Assembly: GCA_001464195.1 (NCBI GenBank)
Contig: LNEY01000021.1
Span: 41,130-105,129, forward strand
DNA from: Burkholderiales bacterium Ga0077547
GTDB lineage: Bacteria > Pseudomonadota > Gammaproteobacteria > Burkholderiales > Burkholderiaceae_C
Direction: 5' to 3'
DNA: 64,000 nt
In this document: piece after piece, positions 45,785 through 58,838 of the stretch
Numbering within the stretch: position 1 is the first letter of the stretch
How the letters are laid out: every line of letters begins with the position of its first letter
Notes under the pieces: generated by a model
Told to the model about the DNA's origin: nothing
The model's input: only the letters and a program-made list of their open reading frames with translations
Database searches by the model: none
Made by a program: the position numbers and the translations under genes

Positions 45785-47068
45785 ATGAACCACTCCCCCA
45801 ATGAACAACTGATGGCCCGCAAGGCCGCGGCCACGCCGCGCGGCGTGGGCGTGATGGGCACCTTCTTTGCCGACCACGCCGAGAACGCCGAGCTGTGGGA
45901 CATCGAGGGCCGGCGCTACATCGACTTTGCTGGCGGCATCGCGGTGATGAACACCGGCCACCGGCACCCGAAAGTCATCGCGGCGATCGAGGCGCAGCTC
46001 AAGCGATTCACCCACACCTGCTACCAGGTCGTGCCGTACGAGGGCTACATCGCGCTGGCAGAAAAGCTCAACGCGCTGACGCCCGGCACGCATGCGAAGA
46101 AGACGGCCCTGTTCAGCACCGGCGCCGAGGCGGTCGAGAACGCGATCAAGATCGCCCGCGCCCACACGAAGCGCGCTGGCGTCATCGCGTTCAGCGGGGC
46201 CTTTCACGGTCGCAGCCTGTTCGCGGTGGCGCTCACGGGCAAGGTGCAGCCGTACAAGGCGCAGTTCGGCCCCTTCCCGCCCGAGCTGTACCACGTGCCA
46301 TTCCCCTGCCACTGTGCCAACCTCGACGAGGTGAAGAAAGCCGTCTATCAGCTGTTCAAGGCCGACATCGAACCCAGCCGCGTGGCCGCGATCATCTTCG
46401 AGCCGGTGCAGGGCGAAGGCGGCTTCAATGTGATCCAGGCGGCTGCCGTGCGATGGCTGCGCGAGCTGTGCGACGAGCACGGCATCGTGATGATTGCCGA
46501 CGAGGTGCAGACCGGCTTCGGCCGCACCGGCAAGCTGTTCGCCATGCAGCACTTCGACGTCGTGCCTGACATCCTGATCAGCGCCAAGTCGCTGGCCGCA
46601 GGGCTGCCGTTGTCGGCCGTGACCGGCCGCGCCGGGATCATGGATGCACCGAACCCCGGTGGCCTGGGCGGCACGTATGCCGGCAATCCGCTGGCGATCG
46701 CCGCGGCGCATGCAGTCATCGAGGTGATGGCTGAAGAAGGCCTGCCCGAACGTGCACAGCAACTCGGCGATCGGTTGAAGGAATTACTGAACAGCATGCG
46801 CGCCGAAGTGCCACAGATCGCCGATGTGCGCGGGCTCGGTGGCATGGTGGCGGTCGAAATCAACCAGCCTGGCACCGGTGAGCCCGACGCCGACTTCACC
46901 AAGCGCGTGCAGACGGCCGCGTTGAAGCTCGGCCTGATCCTGCTGACCTGCGGTGTCTACGGCAATGTGGTGCGCTTCATGTTCCCGCTGACCATCCCGA
47001 CCACGCATTTCGACGAGGCCATGGGCCTGCTGACCACCGCCTTGCGCGACGCCGCCCGCCCCGCCTGA
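45785..47068 (+). CDS. gabT: 4-aminobutyrate aminotransferase
   Basis: This 427-aa class III aminotransferase moves the amino group of GABA to 2-oxoglutarate, giving succinate semialdehyde. It shows the GabT N-terminus GVGVMGTFFADHAENAELWDIEGRRYIDFAGGIAVMNTGH, STGAEAVENAIKIAR, GAFHGRSLFAVALTG, IADEVQTGFGRTG and the PLP lysine in LISAKSLAAGLPLS. It is the end step of the putrescine route encoded here. The repeat pair separates it from puuC; puuA copy 2 follows after 4 bp. Confidence 0.94.
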   Translation: MNHSPNEQLMARKAAATPRGVGVMGTFFADHAENAELWDIEGRRYIDFAGGIAVMNTGHRHPKVIAAIEAQLKRFTHTCYQVVPYEGYIALAEKLNALTPGTHAKKTALFSTGAEAVENAIKIARAHTKRAGVIAFSGAFHGRSLFAVALTGKVQPYKAQFGPFPPELYHVPFPCHCANLDEVKKAVYQLFKADIEPSRVAAIIFEPVQGEGGFNVIQAAAVRWLRELCDEHGIVMIADEVQTGFGRTGKLFAMQHFDVVPDILISAKSLAAGLPLSAVTGRAGIMDAPNPGGLGGTYAGNPLAIAAAHAVIEVMAEEGLPERAQQLGDRLKELLNSMRAEVPQIADVRGLGGMVAVEINQPGTGEPDADFTKRVQTAALKLGLILLTCGVYGNVVRFMFPLTIPTTHFDEAMGLLTTALRDAARPA

Positions 47069-47072
47069 ACTG

Positions 47073-48452
47073 ATGAACGCGCGCGCCTCAGGCATCACAC
47101 CGGCGACCTTTCAGGCGCTGAGCGAACGCTTGGCCGCCGACGGCGTGCACAGCCTGCTGGCGCAGTTCACCGATGTGCACGGCGTGGCGCGCGGCAAGCT
47201 CGTGCCGTTGAACCAGTTGGAATTGCTGATGACCGAAGGCGTCGGCTTCGCCGGTCCGTCGATCTGGGGCACCGGCCTGCCGCGCACTGGCCCGCGCGCC
47301 GAGTACTACGGCCGCGGGCAGATCGACACCGTGCGCGCTCTGCCGTGGTTACCCGGCGTTGCGCGCGTGGTGTGCGACGGCTTTGTGGCGGGCGAACCCT
47401 TCGACGCCTGCCCACGGCAAGTGCTGAAGCGGCAGCTCGCGCGCCTTGCCGAACGCGGCTGGGCCTTGCGCACGGGCATCGAACCCGAGTTCTTCCTGCT
47501 GCGCCGCACGGCCGACGGCTACGAGCCCGCCGATCCGCACGACCGGCTCGACAAACCGTCGTACGACCTGAAAAGCCTACCGCGCCAGCGCGAGTTCCTG
47601 CACCAGCTCGCTGACGGCCTGACGCGCTGCGGGCTCGACGTGTTTCAGATCGACCACGAAGACGCGCACGGCCAGTACGAGTTGAACTTCCACCACGCCG
47701 ACGCGCTCACCAGCGCCGACCACTTGATGCTGTTCAAGCTGGCCGCGCACACACTGGCCGAGCAGCACGGCATGGTGTTCTCGATGATGCCCAAGCCCTT
47801 TGCCAACCAGCCAGGCAGCGGCATGCACTTCCATGCGTCGCTGTGGCATGCGAGCGGCACCAGCCACACCGCACTCGATGCGCGCTGCGTGTTCGACGAC
47901 GCCTCGCATGACTTGTCGCTGACGGGTCGGCAGTTCATTGCCGGTGTATTGGCGCATGCCGACGCGCTGTGCGCGATCGCCGCGCCCACGGTCAACAGCT
48001 ACAAGCGCTTGACCGTCGGTGAGTCGATCACCGGCACCACCTGGGCGCCGGCCTATGTGGCCCACGGGTCGAACAACCGCACCGCGCTGGTCCGCACGCT
48101 GAAGGGTCGCTTCGAATGGCGCGTGCCCGATGCCTCGGCCAACCCCTATCTGGCCACCGCCGCGCTGATCGCCGCCGGCCTCGACGGCATCGATCGCCAG
48201 CTCGACCCAGGCCCGGCCTGCACCGACGATTTGTTCCAGCTCAGCTTGGCGCAGATCCGCGAACGCGGCATCCTGGTGTTGCCGCAAAGCCTGTCGGCAG
48301 CACTCGACGCGCTGGAGACTGACGAGGTGATCTGCAGCGCACTTGGCGAGACGCTGTCACGCGAGTTCATCCGCCTGAAGCGCGCCGAGTGGACCGACTA
48401 TGCGCGCCATGTCAGCCCTTGGGAGATGGCCCGCTACGCTGACGCGTTCTGA
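47073..48452 (+). CDS. Glutamine synthetase-like gamma-glutamylpolyamine ligase (copy 2)
   Basis: This 459-aa GS-fold ligase differs strongly from the copy at 35532. Its N-terminus reads VHSLLAQFTDVHGVARGKLVPLNQL, then EPEFFLLRR, HEDAHGQYELNFHHADA, GSGMHFHASLW, APTVNSYKRL and AHGSNNRTALVR. The substrate could be putrescine, spermidine, ethanolamine or another amine; similar type III GS-like proteins (GlnT/GlnA3-like) occur in amine catabolism. It is co-transcribed with gabT. Confidence 0.85.
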   Translation: MNARASGITPATFQALSERLAADGVHSLLAQFTDVHGVARGKLVPLNQLELLMTEGVGFAGPSIWGTGLPRTGPRAEYYGRGQIDTVRALPWLPGVARVVCDGFVAGEPFDACPRQVLKRQLARLAERGWALRTGIEPEFFLLRRTADGYEPADPHDRLDKPSYDLKSLPRQREFLHQLADGLTRCGLDVFQIDHEDAHGQYELNFHHADALTSADHLMLFKLAAHTLAEQHGMVFSMMPKPFANQPGSGMHFHASLWHASGTSHTALDARCVFDDASHDLSLTGRQFIAGVLAHADALCAIAAPTVNSYKRLTVGESITGTTWAPAYVAHGSNNRTALVRTLKGRFEWRVPDASANPYLATAALIAAGLDGIDRQLDPGPACTDDLFQLSLAQIRERGILVLPQSLSAALDALETDEVICSALGETLSREFIRLKRAEWTDYARHVSPWEMARYADAF

Positions 48453-48595
48453 TCGCCTGGGTCGCACAGGGTAATTACTCCCAACACCCGCCCGCAGGTG
48501 CGCTAATTTCCGCCTGTGCTTCAGCGAGCCTGTGCCGCGCCGAACGGCGTGTGTGTAGTCGGGCTCATCCATCCACCTCACAGGGGATTGATGCC

Positions 48596-48886
48596 ATGAC
48601 ACCGCACTCTCACGACACGACACACACGGCAGTCTTGCGGTTCGATGCCGATGTCGGCCCGCAAACCGTGACAGCGTTCATCTCCCATGCGGCGCTGAGT
48701 GCGCGCTATGGCGGGGTTGACGAATCATCCGACGACATGCGCACCGTTGTCTCCGAGCACCGCTCGGAAATCGATGCAGCCATCATCCGTCGCGTCGAGG
48801 CAGGGGCGCGTCAGCCCGTGGTCTTGCTGGCCTCAGACCTCTATCTGCCCGACCGTTTGGACGGTCTCTCCACCACCCGTTGTTGA
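48596..48886 (+). CDS. DUF1488-like hypothetical protein
   Basis: This 96-aa soluble protein has VLRFDADVGPQTVTAFISHAALSARYGGVDES followed by EHRSEIDAAIIRRVEAG. This fits the layout of the small DUF1488 family (strand, ISxxAL, then a helix with HRxxI). Function is unknown. The start ATG at 48596 follows AGGGGATTG; the frame from 48551 is longer without support. It stands alone between the polyamine locus and the convergent dusA. Confidence 0.6.
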   Translation: MTPHSHDTTHTAVLRFDADVGPQTVTAFISHAALSARYGGVDESSDDMRTVVSEHRSEIDAAIIRRVEAGARQPVVLLASDLYLPDRLDGLSTTRC

Positions 48887-48905
48887 CGGCGCCTGCCGGC
48901 AGCGC

Positions 48906-49916
48906 TCACGACGCCGCTTGGGTCTCCAGCCGGTCAACCCGTTCGCCTCGCGAGGCGCTCGACACCGCAGCGGGGGACTCGCCCTTGAGCCGGTGATCCG
49001 ACCACACCTGCCGGCGATGCCGCGCGCCAGGCGTCCCGTTCCACAACCCCAGCATGTGTCGCGAGGCGCGTGACCACGGCTCGCCCTGCGCCACCAGGCG
49101 ATTCATGTACGCCACCATCGCCGCTTCGACATCGTCCCTGCTGAGACCCGACGGCGCCTCGCCGAAGTGCCGCTCGTCCCAGCCCGCCAGCCACCAAGGT
49201 CGGTGGTACGCCTCGCGACCCAGCATCACGCCGTCGACGTGGCACAGATGCTCGGTGATCTGTTCGTCGGTGGTCACACCGCCATTCAGCACAAGCGTCA
49301 GTGCCGGGAAATCTCGCTTCAGGCGATACACCATCTCGTAGCGCAGCGGCGGAATCTCCCGGTTTTCCTTTGGTGACAGCCCCTTCAGCCAGGCATTTCG
49401 CGCGTGAACGATGAACACCTCGCAGCCGGCATCAGCCAAGGCGCCAACGAAATCGCGCACGAAGTCGTAGCTCTCGCCGCGGTCGATGCCGATGCGATGC
49501 TTCACCGTCACCGGAATCGTCACCGCATCGCGCATGGCCTTCACGCCATCGGCCACCAGAGCAGGCTCAGCCATCAGGCACGCGCCAAACGCGCCTCGCT
49601 GCACCCGTTCGCTCGGACAGCCGCAGTTCAGGTTCACCTCGTCGTAACCCCATTGCTCGGCCAACCGCGCGCAATGCGCCAGATCGGCTGGCTCGCTGCC
49701 GCCGAGCTGCAAAGCCACCGGATATTCTTCAACACTGAAATCCAGGTGGCGTGCCACGTCACCGTGGATCAAGGCCCCGGTGGTCACCATCTCGGTGTAA
49801 AGCCGCGCACGCTTCGTCAGTAACCGATGAAAAACGCGGCAGTGCCGGTCGGTCCACTCCATCATCGGAGCAACGGACAGACGCCAAGGGCTGTGCGCGG
49901 GCGATGGGCTTGTCAT
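48906..49916 (-). CDS. dusA: tRNA-dihydrouridine synthase A
   Basis: This 336-aa FMN enzyme reduces uridine to dihydrouridine in the tRNA D-loop (positions 20/20a). It has LSVAPMMEWTDRHCR, the catalytic cysteine in NCGCPSERVQRGAFGACLM, VTVKHRIGID, FIVHARNAWLKGLSPKENREIPPL (typical of DusA) and NGGVTTDEQ. The next leftward gene ends 15 bp upstream of the dusA ATG, so they may share a transcript. Confidence 0.95.
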   Translation of the reverse strand: MTSPSPAHSPWRLSVAPMMEWTDRHCRVFHRLLTKRARLYTEMVTTGALIHGDVARHLDFSVEEYPVALQLGGSEPADLAHCARLAEQWGYDEVNLNCGCPSERVQRGAFGACLMAEPALVADGVKAMRDAVTIPVTVKHRIGIDRGESYDFVRDFVGALADAGCEVFIVHARNAWLKGLSPKENREIPPLRYEMVYRLKRDFPALTLVLNGGVTTDEQITEHLCHVDGVMLGREAYHRPWWLAGWDERHFGEAPSGLSRDDVEAAMVAYMNRLVAQGEPWSRASRHMLGLWNGTPGARHRRQVWSDHRLKGESPAAVSSASRGERVDRLETQAAS

Positions 49917-49931
49917 ATCAACCGAGCGCCC

Positions 49932-51062
<1,131 letters not shown>

Positions 51063-51066
51063 GGGG

Positions 51067-51531
51067 CTACTTCACCGGGATCGTGATCGAACGGTCGATC
51101 GGCACCACCGTCACGCTGTTCTGGGGCGAGCCTTCGATCACGCGGTCTGAATACGTCAGGTAGACGAGCGCGTTGCGCTTGGGGTCGACCATGCGCACGA
51201 CGCGCAGCTTCTTGAACACCAGCGAGATGCGCTCGGTGAACATTTCTTCCTGGCTCTTCACCGGCTCGCTGAAGCTGATCGGACCCACCTGACGGCAGGC
51301 GATCGATGCCTCGGACTTGTCCTCGGCCAACCCCAGTGCGCCCTTGATGCCACCGGTCTTGGCCCGCGAGACGTAGCACGTCACACCGCCCACCTTCGGG
51401 TCATCGTGGGCGTCGACGACGATCTTGTGATCGGGGCCGACGAACTTGAACACGGTGTCGACTTCGCCAATCGTGTCGGCCACTGCCGAGAACGAACAAG
51501 CCGCAAGCAGGCAGGTCAAGGCGCTTTTCAT
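51067..51531 (-). CDS. creA: CreA family periplasmic protein
   Basis: This 154-aa exported protein has a signal peptide ([15 protein letters not shown]). It also has the CreA features [44 protein letters not shown] and a C-terminal [27 protein letters not shown]. Its role is unknown in any species. The ATG at 51531 fixes the signal peptide; the longer frame runs into the tmRNA terminator. It is 4 bp from the dehydrogenase gene. Confidence 0.9.
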   Translation of the reverse strand: MKSALTCLLAACSFSAVADTIGEVDTVFKFVGPDHKIVVDAHDDPKVGGVTCYVSRAKTGGIKGALGLAEDKSEASIACRQVGPISFSEPVKSQEEMFTERISLVFKKLRVVRMVDPKRNALVYLTYSDRVIEGSPQNSVTVVPIDRSITIPVK

Positions 51532-51599
51532 GATCAAAGTGTGCACTCCTTCGAAAGTCGGTGTTGCCAGGCGTCGCCCCGCTGGGCGAATCAGCCGCA

Positions 51600-51638
51600 A
51601 CAAAAAAGGCGCGAAGCAGCGGGTCTGCCTGGCGCCTT
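51600..51638 (-). terminator. Rho-independent terminator of tmRNA
   Basis: On the minus strand AAGGCGC and GCGCCTT (51606-51638) pair around an inner AGGCAG/CTGCTT helix. A T-run ending TTTTTTG follows. It begins 33 bp after the tmRNA CCA end and stops tmRNA synthesis before creA. Confidence 0.88.
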
Positions 51639-51670
51639 CAGTCTTTTGTTCACTCTTTACGATTCGAATT

Positions 51671-52041
51671 TGGTGGAACCGGGGGGAATCGAACCCCCGT
51701 CCGCAAGCCATCATCAGGTAGTTCTACATGCGTAGCTGACTGATTTGGTTTTAAAGGTGATCACCGCGCAGCAGCACGCTGAGATCACCTCGATTCACTT
51801 AGTTTGATCCTGCACCGAATGACGCGATGCAGGACGAGCCCATGTGTATGACTTCGCAGCCCTTGGGTTACCCCTCAGACCCAGCCCATCGGCCAACTGT
51901 TGCGAAGCTCGCCGGTTTTAAGCGGCGAGAGCGTACGTAGAGTCGTTCGCAGTTACTTTGTTTCCAGTGGTTTTACGAGCGAACTGGTGCTCGGCATGCC
52001 CTAGTCCAAATCCGCACCCACGTCGAAGCCAGGTCGGTCCC
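51671..52041 (-). ncRNA. ssrA: Transfer-messenger RNA (tmRNA)
   Basis: tmRNA rescues stalled ribosomes with SmpB and tags the nascent peptide. The minus strand starts GGGACCG and ends CGGTTCCACCA, which form a 7-bp acceptor stem with one G-U pair; a T-loop (GGTTCGATTCC) precedes the 3' end. The tag frame on the minus strand (51918-51950) is GCG AAC GAC TCT ACG TAC GCT CTC GCC GCT TAA, encoding ANDSTYALAA. Pseudoknot-forming GC blocks follow. The length of 371 nt is normal. It lies between gph and creA. Confidence 0.95.
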
Positions 52042-52054
52042 AGAGCTTATGAGT

Positions 52055-52720
52055 TTAGGCCATGCGCAGCAATTGCAAGATGTCCATCGCATTGTTGATG
52101 GTGTGGTGCGCGCCCCAGGCCTCGATGGGCTCACCCGAGCCCAAATAGCCCCAGGTAACAGCCACGGTGAGCATGCCAGCGGCGCGGCCGGCCTGCACGT
52201 CGCGCGCATCGTCGCCCACATACAGGCAGCGGGCAGGATCGATCTGCATGCGGCGCGCGGCTTCCAGCAGCGGCTCGGGATGGGGCTTCGAATGCGGCGT
52301 GCTGTCGCCGCCTATCACCGCTGCAGCGCGGTCGTACAGACCGAGCGCACGCGTCACCGGCTCGGCGTAGCGGATCGCCTTGTTGGTGACGATGCCCCAG
52401 GGCACCGTCTGCGCGTCCAGGGCGTCGAGCAGCAGATTGACATGCTCGAAGACGCGGGTTTCGTTCGTCAGCCGCAGTGCGTAACGGTCCAAAAATTCAT
52501 CGCGCAGCGAGATGAAATCGTCATCGCCGGGCGCCACGCCAAACGCCTCGCCCACCAGACCGCGGGCACCAGAACCCACCGTGGCGCGCAATCGCTCGTA
52601 AGGCGCATCCGGGAGGCCGCGTGCGCGAAGCATTTCATTGGCAGCACCGGCCAGATCGGGTGCGCTGTCGATGAGGGTGCCGTCCAGGTCAAAGAGTACC
52701 GCAGCAAAGTCGGGCTTCAT
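52055..52720 (-). CDS. gph: Phosphoglycolate phosphatase
   Basis: This 221-aa HAD-superfamily hydrolase has the nucleophile motif FDLDGTLIDSAPDL, motif II VTNKAIR and the metal-binding YVGDDARDVQAGRAAG. It removes phosphate from 2-phosphoglycolate. The ATG at 52720 precedes the first motif directly; the longer frame overlaps ubiG. It sits 10 bp after ubiG, a common pair. Confidence 0.9.
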   Translation of the reverse strand: MKPDFAAVLFDLDGTLIDSAPDLAGAANEMLRARGLPDAPYERLRATVGSGARGLVGEAFGVAPGDDDFISLRDEFLDRYALRLTNETRVFEHVNLLLDALDAQTVPWGIVTNKAIRYAEPVTRALGLYDRAAAVIGGDSTPHSKPHPEPLLEAARRMQIDPARCLYVGDDARDVQAGRAAGMLTVAVTWGYLGSGEPIEAWGAHHTINNAMDILQLLRMA

Positions 52721-52730
52721 CGGGTGGCCC

Positions 52731-53435
52731 TCATGCGGGTTTGCGGCAGGCCAGCATGTAGTTGACGCTGGTGTCATCCGAAAGCCAGTAGCGGCGGGTG
52801 AACGGGTTGTATTCGAGACCGCTCGACTCGATCACGTCCAGTCCGGCGGCTCGGCAATGGCTGACCAGTTCGCTCGGCTTGATGAACTTCGCGTACTCGT
52901 GCGTGCCCTTGGGCAGCAGCTTCAGCACATGCTCGGCGCCGACGATGGCAAACACGAACGACTTCAGGTTGCGATTCAGCGTCGAGAAGAACAGCCAACC
53001 GCCGGGCTTGCACAGTGCCGCGCAGGAAGCGACGACCGAGGCTGGATCGGGCACGTGCTCGAGCATCTCCATGCAGGTCACGATGTCGAACTGGGCCGGC
53101 ATGTCGAGGGCCAGCGCTTCGACCGCGACCTCGCGGTATTCAACCGAGGGCGTTTCTGCCTCCAACGCATGCAGCATGGCCACGCGCAATGCCTTGGTCG
53201 ACAAATCAATGCCCAGCACATTCGCGCCACGGCGAGCCATCGCGTCCGACAGGATGCCGCCGCCGCAGCCCACATCGAGCACGCGTTTGCCCGAAACACG
53301 GGCACGCTGGTCGATCCAGTCGAGTCGCAGCGGGTTGATCTGGTGCAGCGGGCGAAATTCGCTTTCGGTGTCCCACCAGCGGTGGGCCAGATCGCTGAAT
53401 TTGGCGAGCTCTTGAGGGTCGGCGTTGATGGTCAT
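52731..53435 (-). CDS. ubiG: Ubiquinone biosynthesis O-methyltransferase
   Basis: This 234-aa SAM-dependent enzyme catalyses both O-methylation steps of ubiquinone synthesis. It has [30 protein letters not shown] (diagnostic), motif [29 protein letters not shown] and [11 protein letters not shown]. The start at 53435 is MTINADPQE; the few codons upstream are not conserved. It precedes gph and follows the ompA terminator. Confidence 0.95.
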   Translation of the reverse strand: MTINADPQELAKFSDLAHRWWDTESEFRPLHQINPLRLDWIDQRARVSGKRVLDVGCGGGILSDAMARRGANVLGIDLSTKALRVAMLHALEAETPSVEYREVAVEALALDMPAQFDIVTCMEMLEHVPDPASVVASCAALCKPGGWLFFSTLNRNLKSFVFAIVGAEHVLKLLPKGTHEYAKFIKPSELVSHCRAAGLDVIESSGLEYNPFTRRYWLSDDTSVNYMLACRKPA

Positions 53436-53451
53436 GCAACGATGGTATCCA

Positions 53452-53479
53452 AACAAAAAACCCCGCCGAGGCGGGGTTT
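53452..53479 (-). terminator. Rho-independent terminator after the OmpA-family gene
   Basis: AAACCCCGCC-GA-GGCGGGGTTT (53458-53479) is a perfect inverted repeat. On the minus strand it is followed by TTTTTTGTTTGG. It lies 22-50 bp after the end of the gene and stops its transcript before ubiG. Confidence 0.93.
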
Positions 53480-53500
53480 GATGAGATCGGAAGAAATCGA

Positions 53501-54175
53501 TTACTTCGGCGCAGCCTTGGTTCCGACCACTTCGATTTCGACGCGGCGGTTCTTGGCGCGGCCGTCAGACGTCTTGTTGTCAGCAACGGGCTGCTTCTCG
53601 CCCTTGCCTTCGGTGTAGACGCGGTTCTTGTCGACACCCTTGCCAATCAGGTACGACTTGACGGCCTCAGAACGGCGCACAGACAGCGCCTGGTTGTAGG
53701 CATCGGTGCCAACCGAGTCGGTGTGCCCGACGGCGATGATGACTTCCAGGTTGATCGAGCCGAGCTTGCTGACGACGTCGTCGAGCTTGGCCTTGCCTTC
53801 TGACTTCAGCACCGACTTGTCGAAGTCAAAGAAGGCGTCAGCAGCGAAGGTGACCTTTTCGCTCACGGGAGCCGGAACCACGGCCGGAGCGGCAGCAGGT
53901 GCTGGCGTAGCCGCAGGCGCAGCGGGGGCGGCGGCTGGCGCAGGAGGCGGCTTCAACGCGCCGTCGCACTCGGCGACAGCGGTGGCAGGCGTCCAAAAGT
54001 TGTTGCGCCAGCAATATTCGTTGGTGCCGTTCTTCCAGACGATGCCGTCTGCGCTTCTCCAGTTATCGATGACCTGAGGAGCCTTGGTGGATGCGGGTGC
54101 GCTCGTGCCTTGGGTGGCGCAACCGCTCAACGCCGCAATGGCGGCTAACACAGCCAAGTTATTGAATTTATTCAT
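53501..54175 (-). CDS. OmpA-family outer-membrane lipoprotein
   Basis: This 224-aa protein has a lipoprotein signal with lipobox ALSGC (Cys19) and a region with [26 protein letters not shown] long Pro/Ala linker (about residues 75-105) precedes a C-terminal OmpA peptidoglycan-binding domain with [41 protein letters not shown] and [12 protein letters not shown]. It should tether the outer membrane to the cell wall. The Shine-Dalgarno is AGAGGA. The gene stands alone with its own terminator. Confidence 0.92.
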   Translation of the reverse strand: MNKFNNLAVLAAIAALSGCATQGTSAPASTKAPQVIDNWRSADGIVWKNGTNEYCWRNNFWTPATAVAECDGALKPPPAPAAAPAAPAATPAPAAAPAVVPAPVSEKVTFAADAFFDFDKSVLKSEGKAKLDDVVSKLGSINLEVIIAVGHTDSVGTDAYNQALSVRRSEAVKSYLIGKGVDKNRVYTEGKGEKQPVADNKTSDGRAKNRRVEIEVVGTKAAPK

Positions 54176-54345
54176 GGTTTTCCTCTCCAGAGAAAGTGCA
54201 ATCAGATCGTTTTCAAACTACGGTGATATCAACGACTGGCGAGCACTTTCATCTCGACCAGCCAAAAAAATCATTGTGCCATAGGGTATTCACGATCCTA
54301 GCTACCCTCGTGACAGTGGCATGACAGCCGGTTCATTGTTGCCAC

Positions 54346-54372
54346 TTCACAACATAAGCCGACACCTACAAT
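54346..54372 (+). promoter_or_regulatory. Possible sigma-70 promoter of gyrA
   Basis: TTCACA (54346-54351) and TACAAT (54367-54372) resemble -35 and -10 hexamers with a 15-bp spacer, 69 bp before the gyrA start. The short spacer lowers confidence. Nothing else is seen in 54176-54440. Confidence 0.35.
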
Positions 54373-54440
54373 GACGCTCCCGGCGTGACTCAACGCCCTA
54401 CGCCGAAGCCCCTCAACGTGCACCACGCCTGCTTTTTCGC

Positions 54441-57097
<2,657 letters not shown>

Positions 57098-57101
<4 letters not shown>

Positions 57102-57715
57102 TGAAACGACTCCTCGCACTCACAGCCCTGTGCTTCGCCGTCCACGCACAGGCGCAGACCGCGGCATCCACCCCCACTCCCTTGCCGACTTCACCTGCGA
57201 AAAAAGAGTTGGTCAAAAAATTGTTGCAACTCCAGCAAGCCAATTTCGATGGACTGTCTCGCAGCATCGTGGAGCGGCCGGCCATTCAGCTGATGCAGGC
57301 GGCGGGTCAGGCGTTGCAGACCCAGGTACCGGCCGACAAGCGCGAAGCCACCGGCAAGCAGATCGAGGCCGATGTCAAGAAATTCGTCGACGAATCATCC
57401 ATTCTGATGCGCGATCGCACGGCCAAACTGGTGCCAACGACGTTCGGAAGCGGGTTGGAAGAAAAGTTCACCGAAGACGAGCTGAAACAGTTCATCGCCT
57501 GGACCGAATCGCCGGTCAACAAGAAATTCCAGCAGTTGCTGCCCGAAATCCAGACCGGCTTCCTGCAGAAGCTGGCCGCTGACACAGCGCCGGTACTCGA
57601 TCCGAAGTTCCAGGCCCTGCAGCAAAAGGTGCGCACCACGCTGACCACCGCGATCGGTACCCCTGCGTCCGGCACCGCTCCGGCCAACCCGCCAGCGAAA
57701 GCGACTGGCAAGTAA
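57098..57715 (+). CDS. DUF2059 domain-containing exported protein
   Basis: This 205-aa protein has a signal peptide ([16 protein letters not shown]). A helical DUF2059 domain follows: [18 protein letters not shown], then [33 protein letters not shown] Pro/Ala-rich tail ([15 protein letters not shown]) ends it. The function is unknown. Its start overlaps the gyrA stop (ATGA) and serC starts 7 bp after it, so the block looks co-transcribed. Confidence 0.88.
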
Positions 57716-57722
57716 ATCACCC

Positions 57723-58838
57723 ATGGCCCGACCGTTCAATTTTTCGGCCGGTCCGGCTGCCCTTCCGCTGGAGGTTCTGGAACAGGCCGCCGCAGAGATG
57801 CTCGACTGGCACGGCAGCGGCGTCAGCGTGATGGAAATGAGCCATCGCGGACGCGACTTCATGTCGATCTGCGAACAGGCCGAGCAGGATCTCCGCGATC
57901 TGCTGGCGGTGCCCAGCGCGTTTCGCATCCTGTTCATGCAAGGTGGCGGCCTGGGCCAGAACGCCATCGTGCCCATGAACCTGATGGGGCGTTCGGCCAG
58001 CCATACCGCCGATTTCGTATTGACCGGTTCGTGGTCGATCAAGTCTCAGGCTGAAGCGCGGCGCTATGGCGAAGCGCACATCGCGGCAACGCTGAAGGGA
58101 GAGCACCCGGTGCGTCTGCCGCCGCCTTCGTCATGGCAGCTGAGTGAAAAAGCTTCGTACGTGCACCTGTGCAGCAACGAGACGATAGACGGCATCGAAT
58201 TCCAGGAACTGCCTGACCTGCGTGTGCTCGGTTGTGACGCGCCCCTGGTGATCGATTGCTCGTCACACATCGCCTCGCGCCCCATCGACTGGAGCAGGAT
58301 CGGCCTCGCGTATGCCGGGGCACAGAAGAACATCGGCCCGGCCGGCCTGACATTGGTGATCGTGCGCGACGATCTGCTCGGCCACGCGCTGCCCATCTGC
58401 CCTTCGGTCTTCGACTACCGGACCGTTGCCGATCAGGGCTCGATGTTCAACACGCCGCCAACTTATGCGATCTACATGGCCGGCCTGACCTTCCAGTGGC
58501 TGAAGCGCCAAAGCGAGTCGGGGCTGACCGGACTGGCCGCCATCGAGGCGCGAAATGTCGCGAAGGCCAAGCTGCTGTACGACTGCATCGATGGGTCAAG
58601 GTTGTACCGAAACCACGTTGATCCCAGTTGCCGCTCCCGGATGAACGTGCCGTTCTTTCTGGCCGACGAGGCGCTGACCGAGCCATTCCTGGCACGGGCG
58701 CGCGAGGCCGGCTTGTTGCAACTGAAGGGACACAAATCGGTCGGCGGCCTGCGTGCCAGCCTGTACAACGCGATGCCGATCGAAGGCGTGCAGGCGCTGG
58801 TCCGACACATGCATGCGTTCGAGGCCATCCATGCCTGA
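57723..58838 (+). CDS. serC: Phosphoserine aminotransferase
   Basis: SerC makes phosphoserine in serine synthesis and also acts in pyridoxal phosphate synthesis. The 371-aa class V aminotransferase has [35 protein letters not shown], the PLP lysine in [30 protein letters not shown] and [17 protein letters not shown]. Length is standard. It overlaps pheA by 8 bp. Confidence 0.96.
   Translation: MARPFNFSAGPAALPLEVLEQAAAEMLDWHGSGVSVMEMSHRGRDFMSICEQAEQDLRDLLAVPSAFRILFMQGGGLGQNAIVPMNLMGRSASHTADFVLTGSWSIKSQAEARRYGEAHIAATLKGEHPVRLPPPSSWQLSEKASYVHLCSNETIDGIEFQELPDLRVLGCDAPLVIDCSSHIASRPIDWSRIGLAYAGAQKNIGPAGLTLVIVRDDLLGHALPICPSVFDYRTVADQGSMFNTPPTYAIYMAGLTFQWLKRQSESGLTGLAAIEARNVAKAKLLYDCIDGSRLYRNHVDPSCRSRMNVPFFLADEALTEPFLARAREAGLLQLKGHKSVGGLRASLYNAMPIEGVQALVRHMHAFEAIHA

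Noticed and set aside
45785..45903. Repeat-derived frames at 45480-45788 as a small protein gene before gabT
   Set aside because: The translations come from palindromic repeat units and have no conserved start or ribosome binding site.
51671..51715. A tRNA gene suggested by the T-loop and CCA end
   Set aside because: The acceptor partner lies 370 nt away and a tag frame is present, so this is the 3' end of tmRNA.
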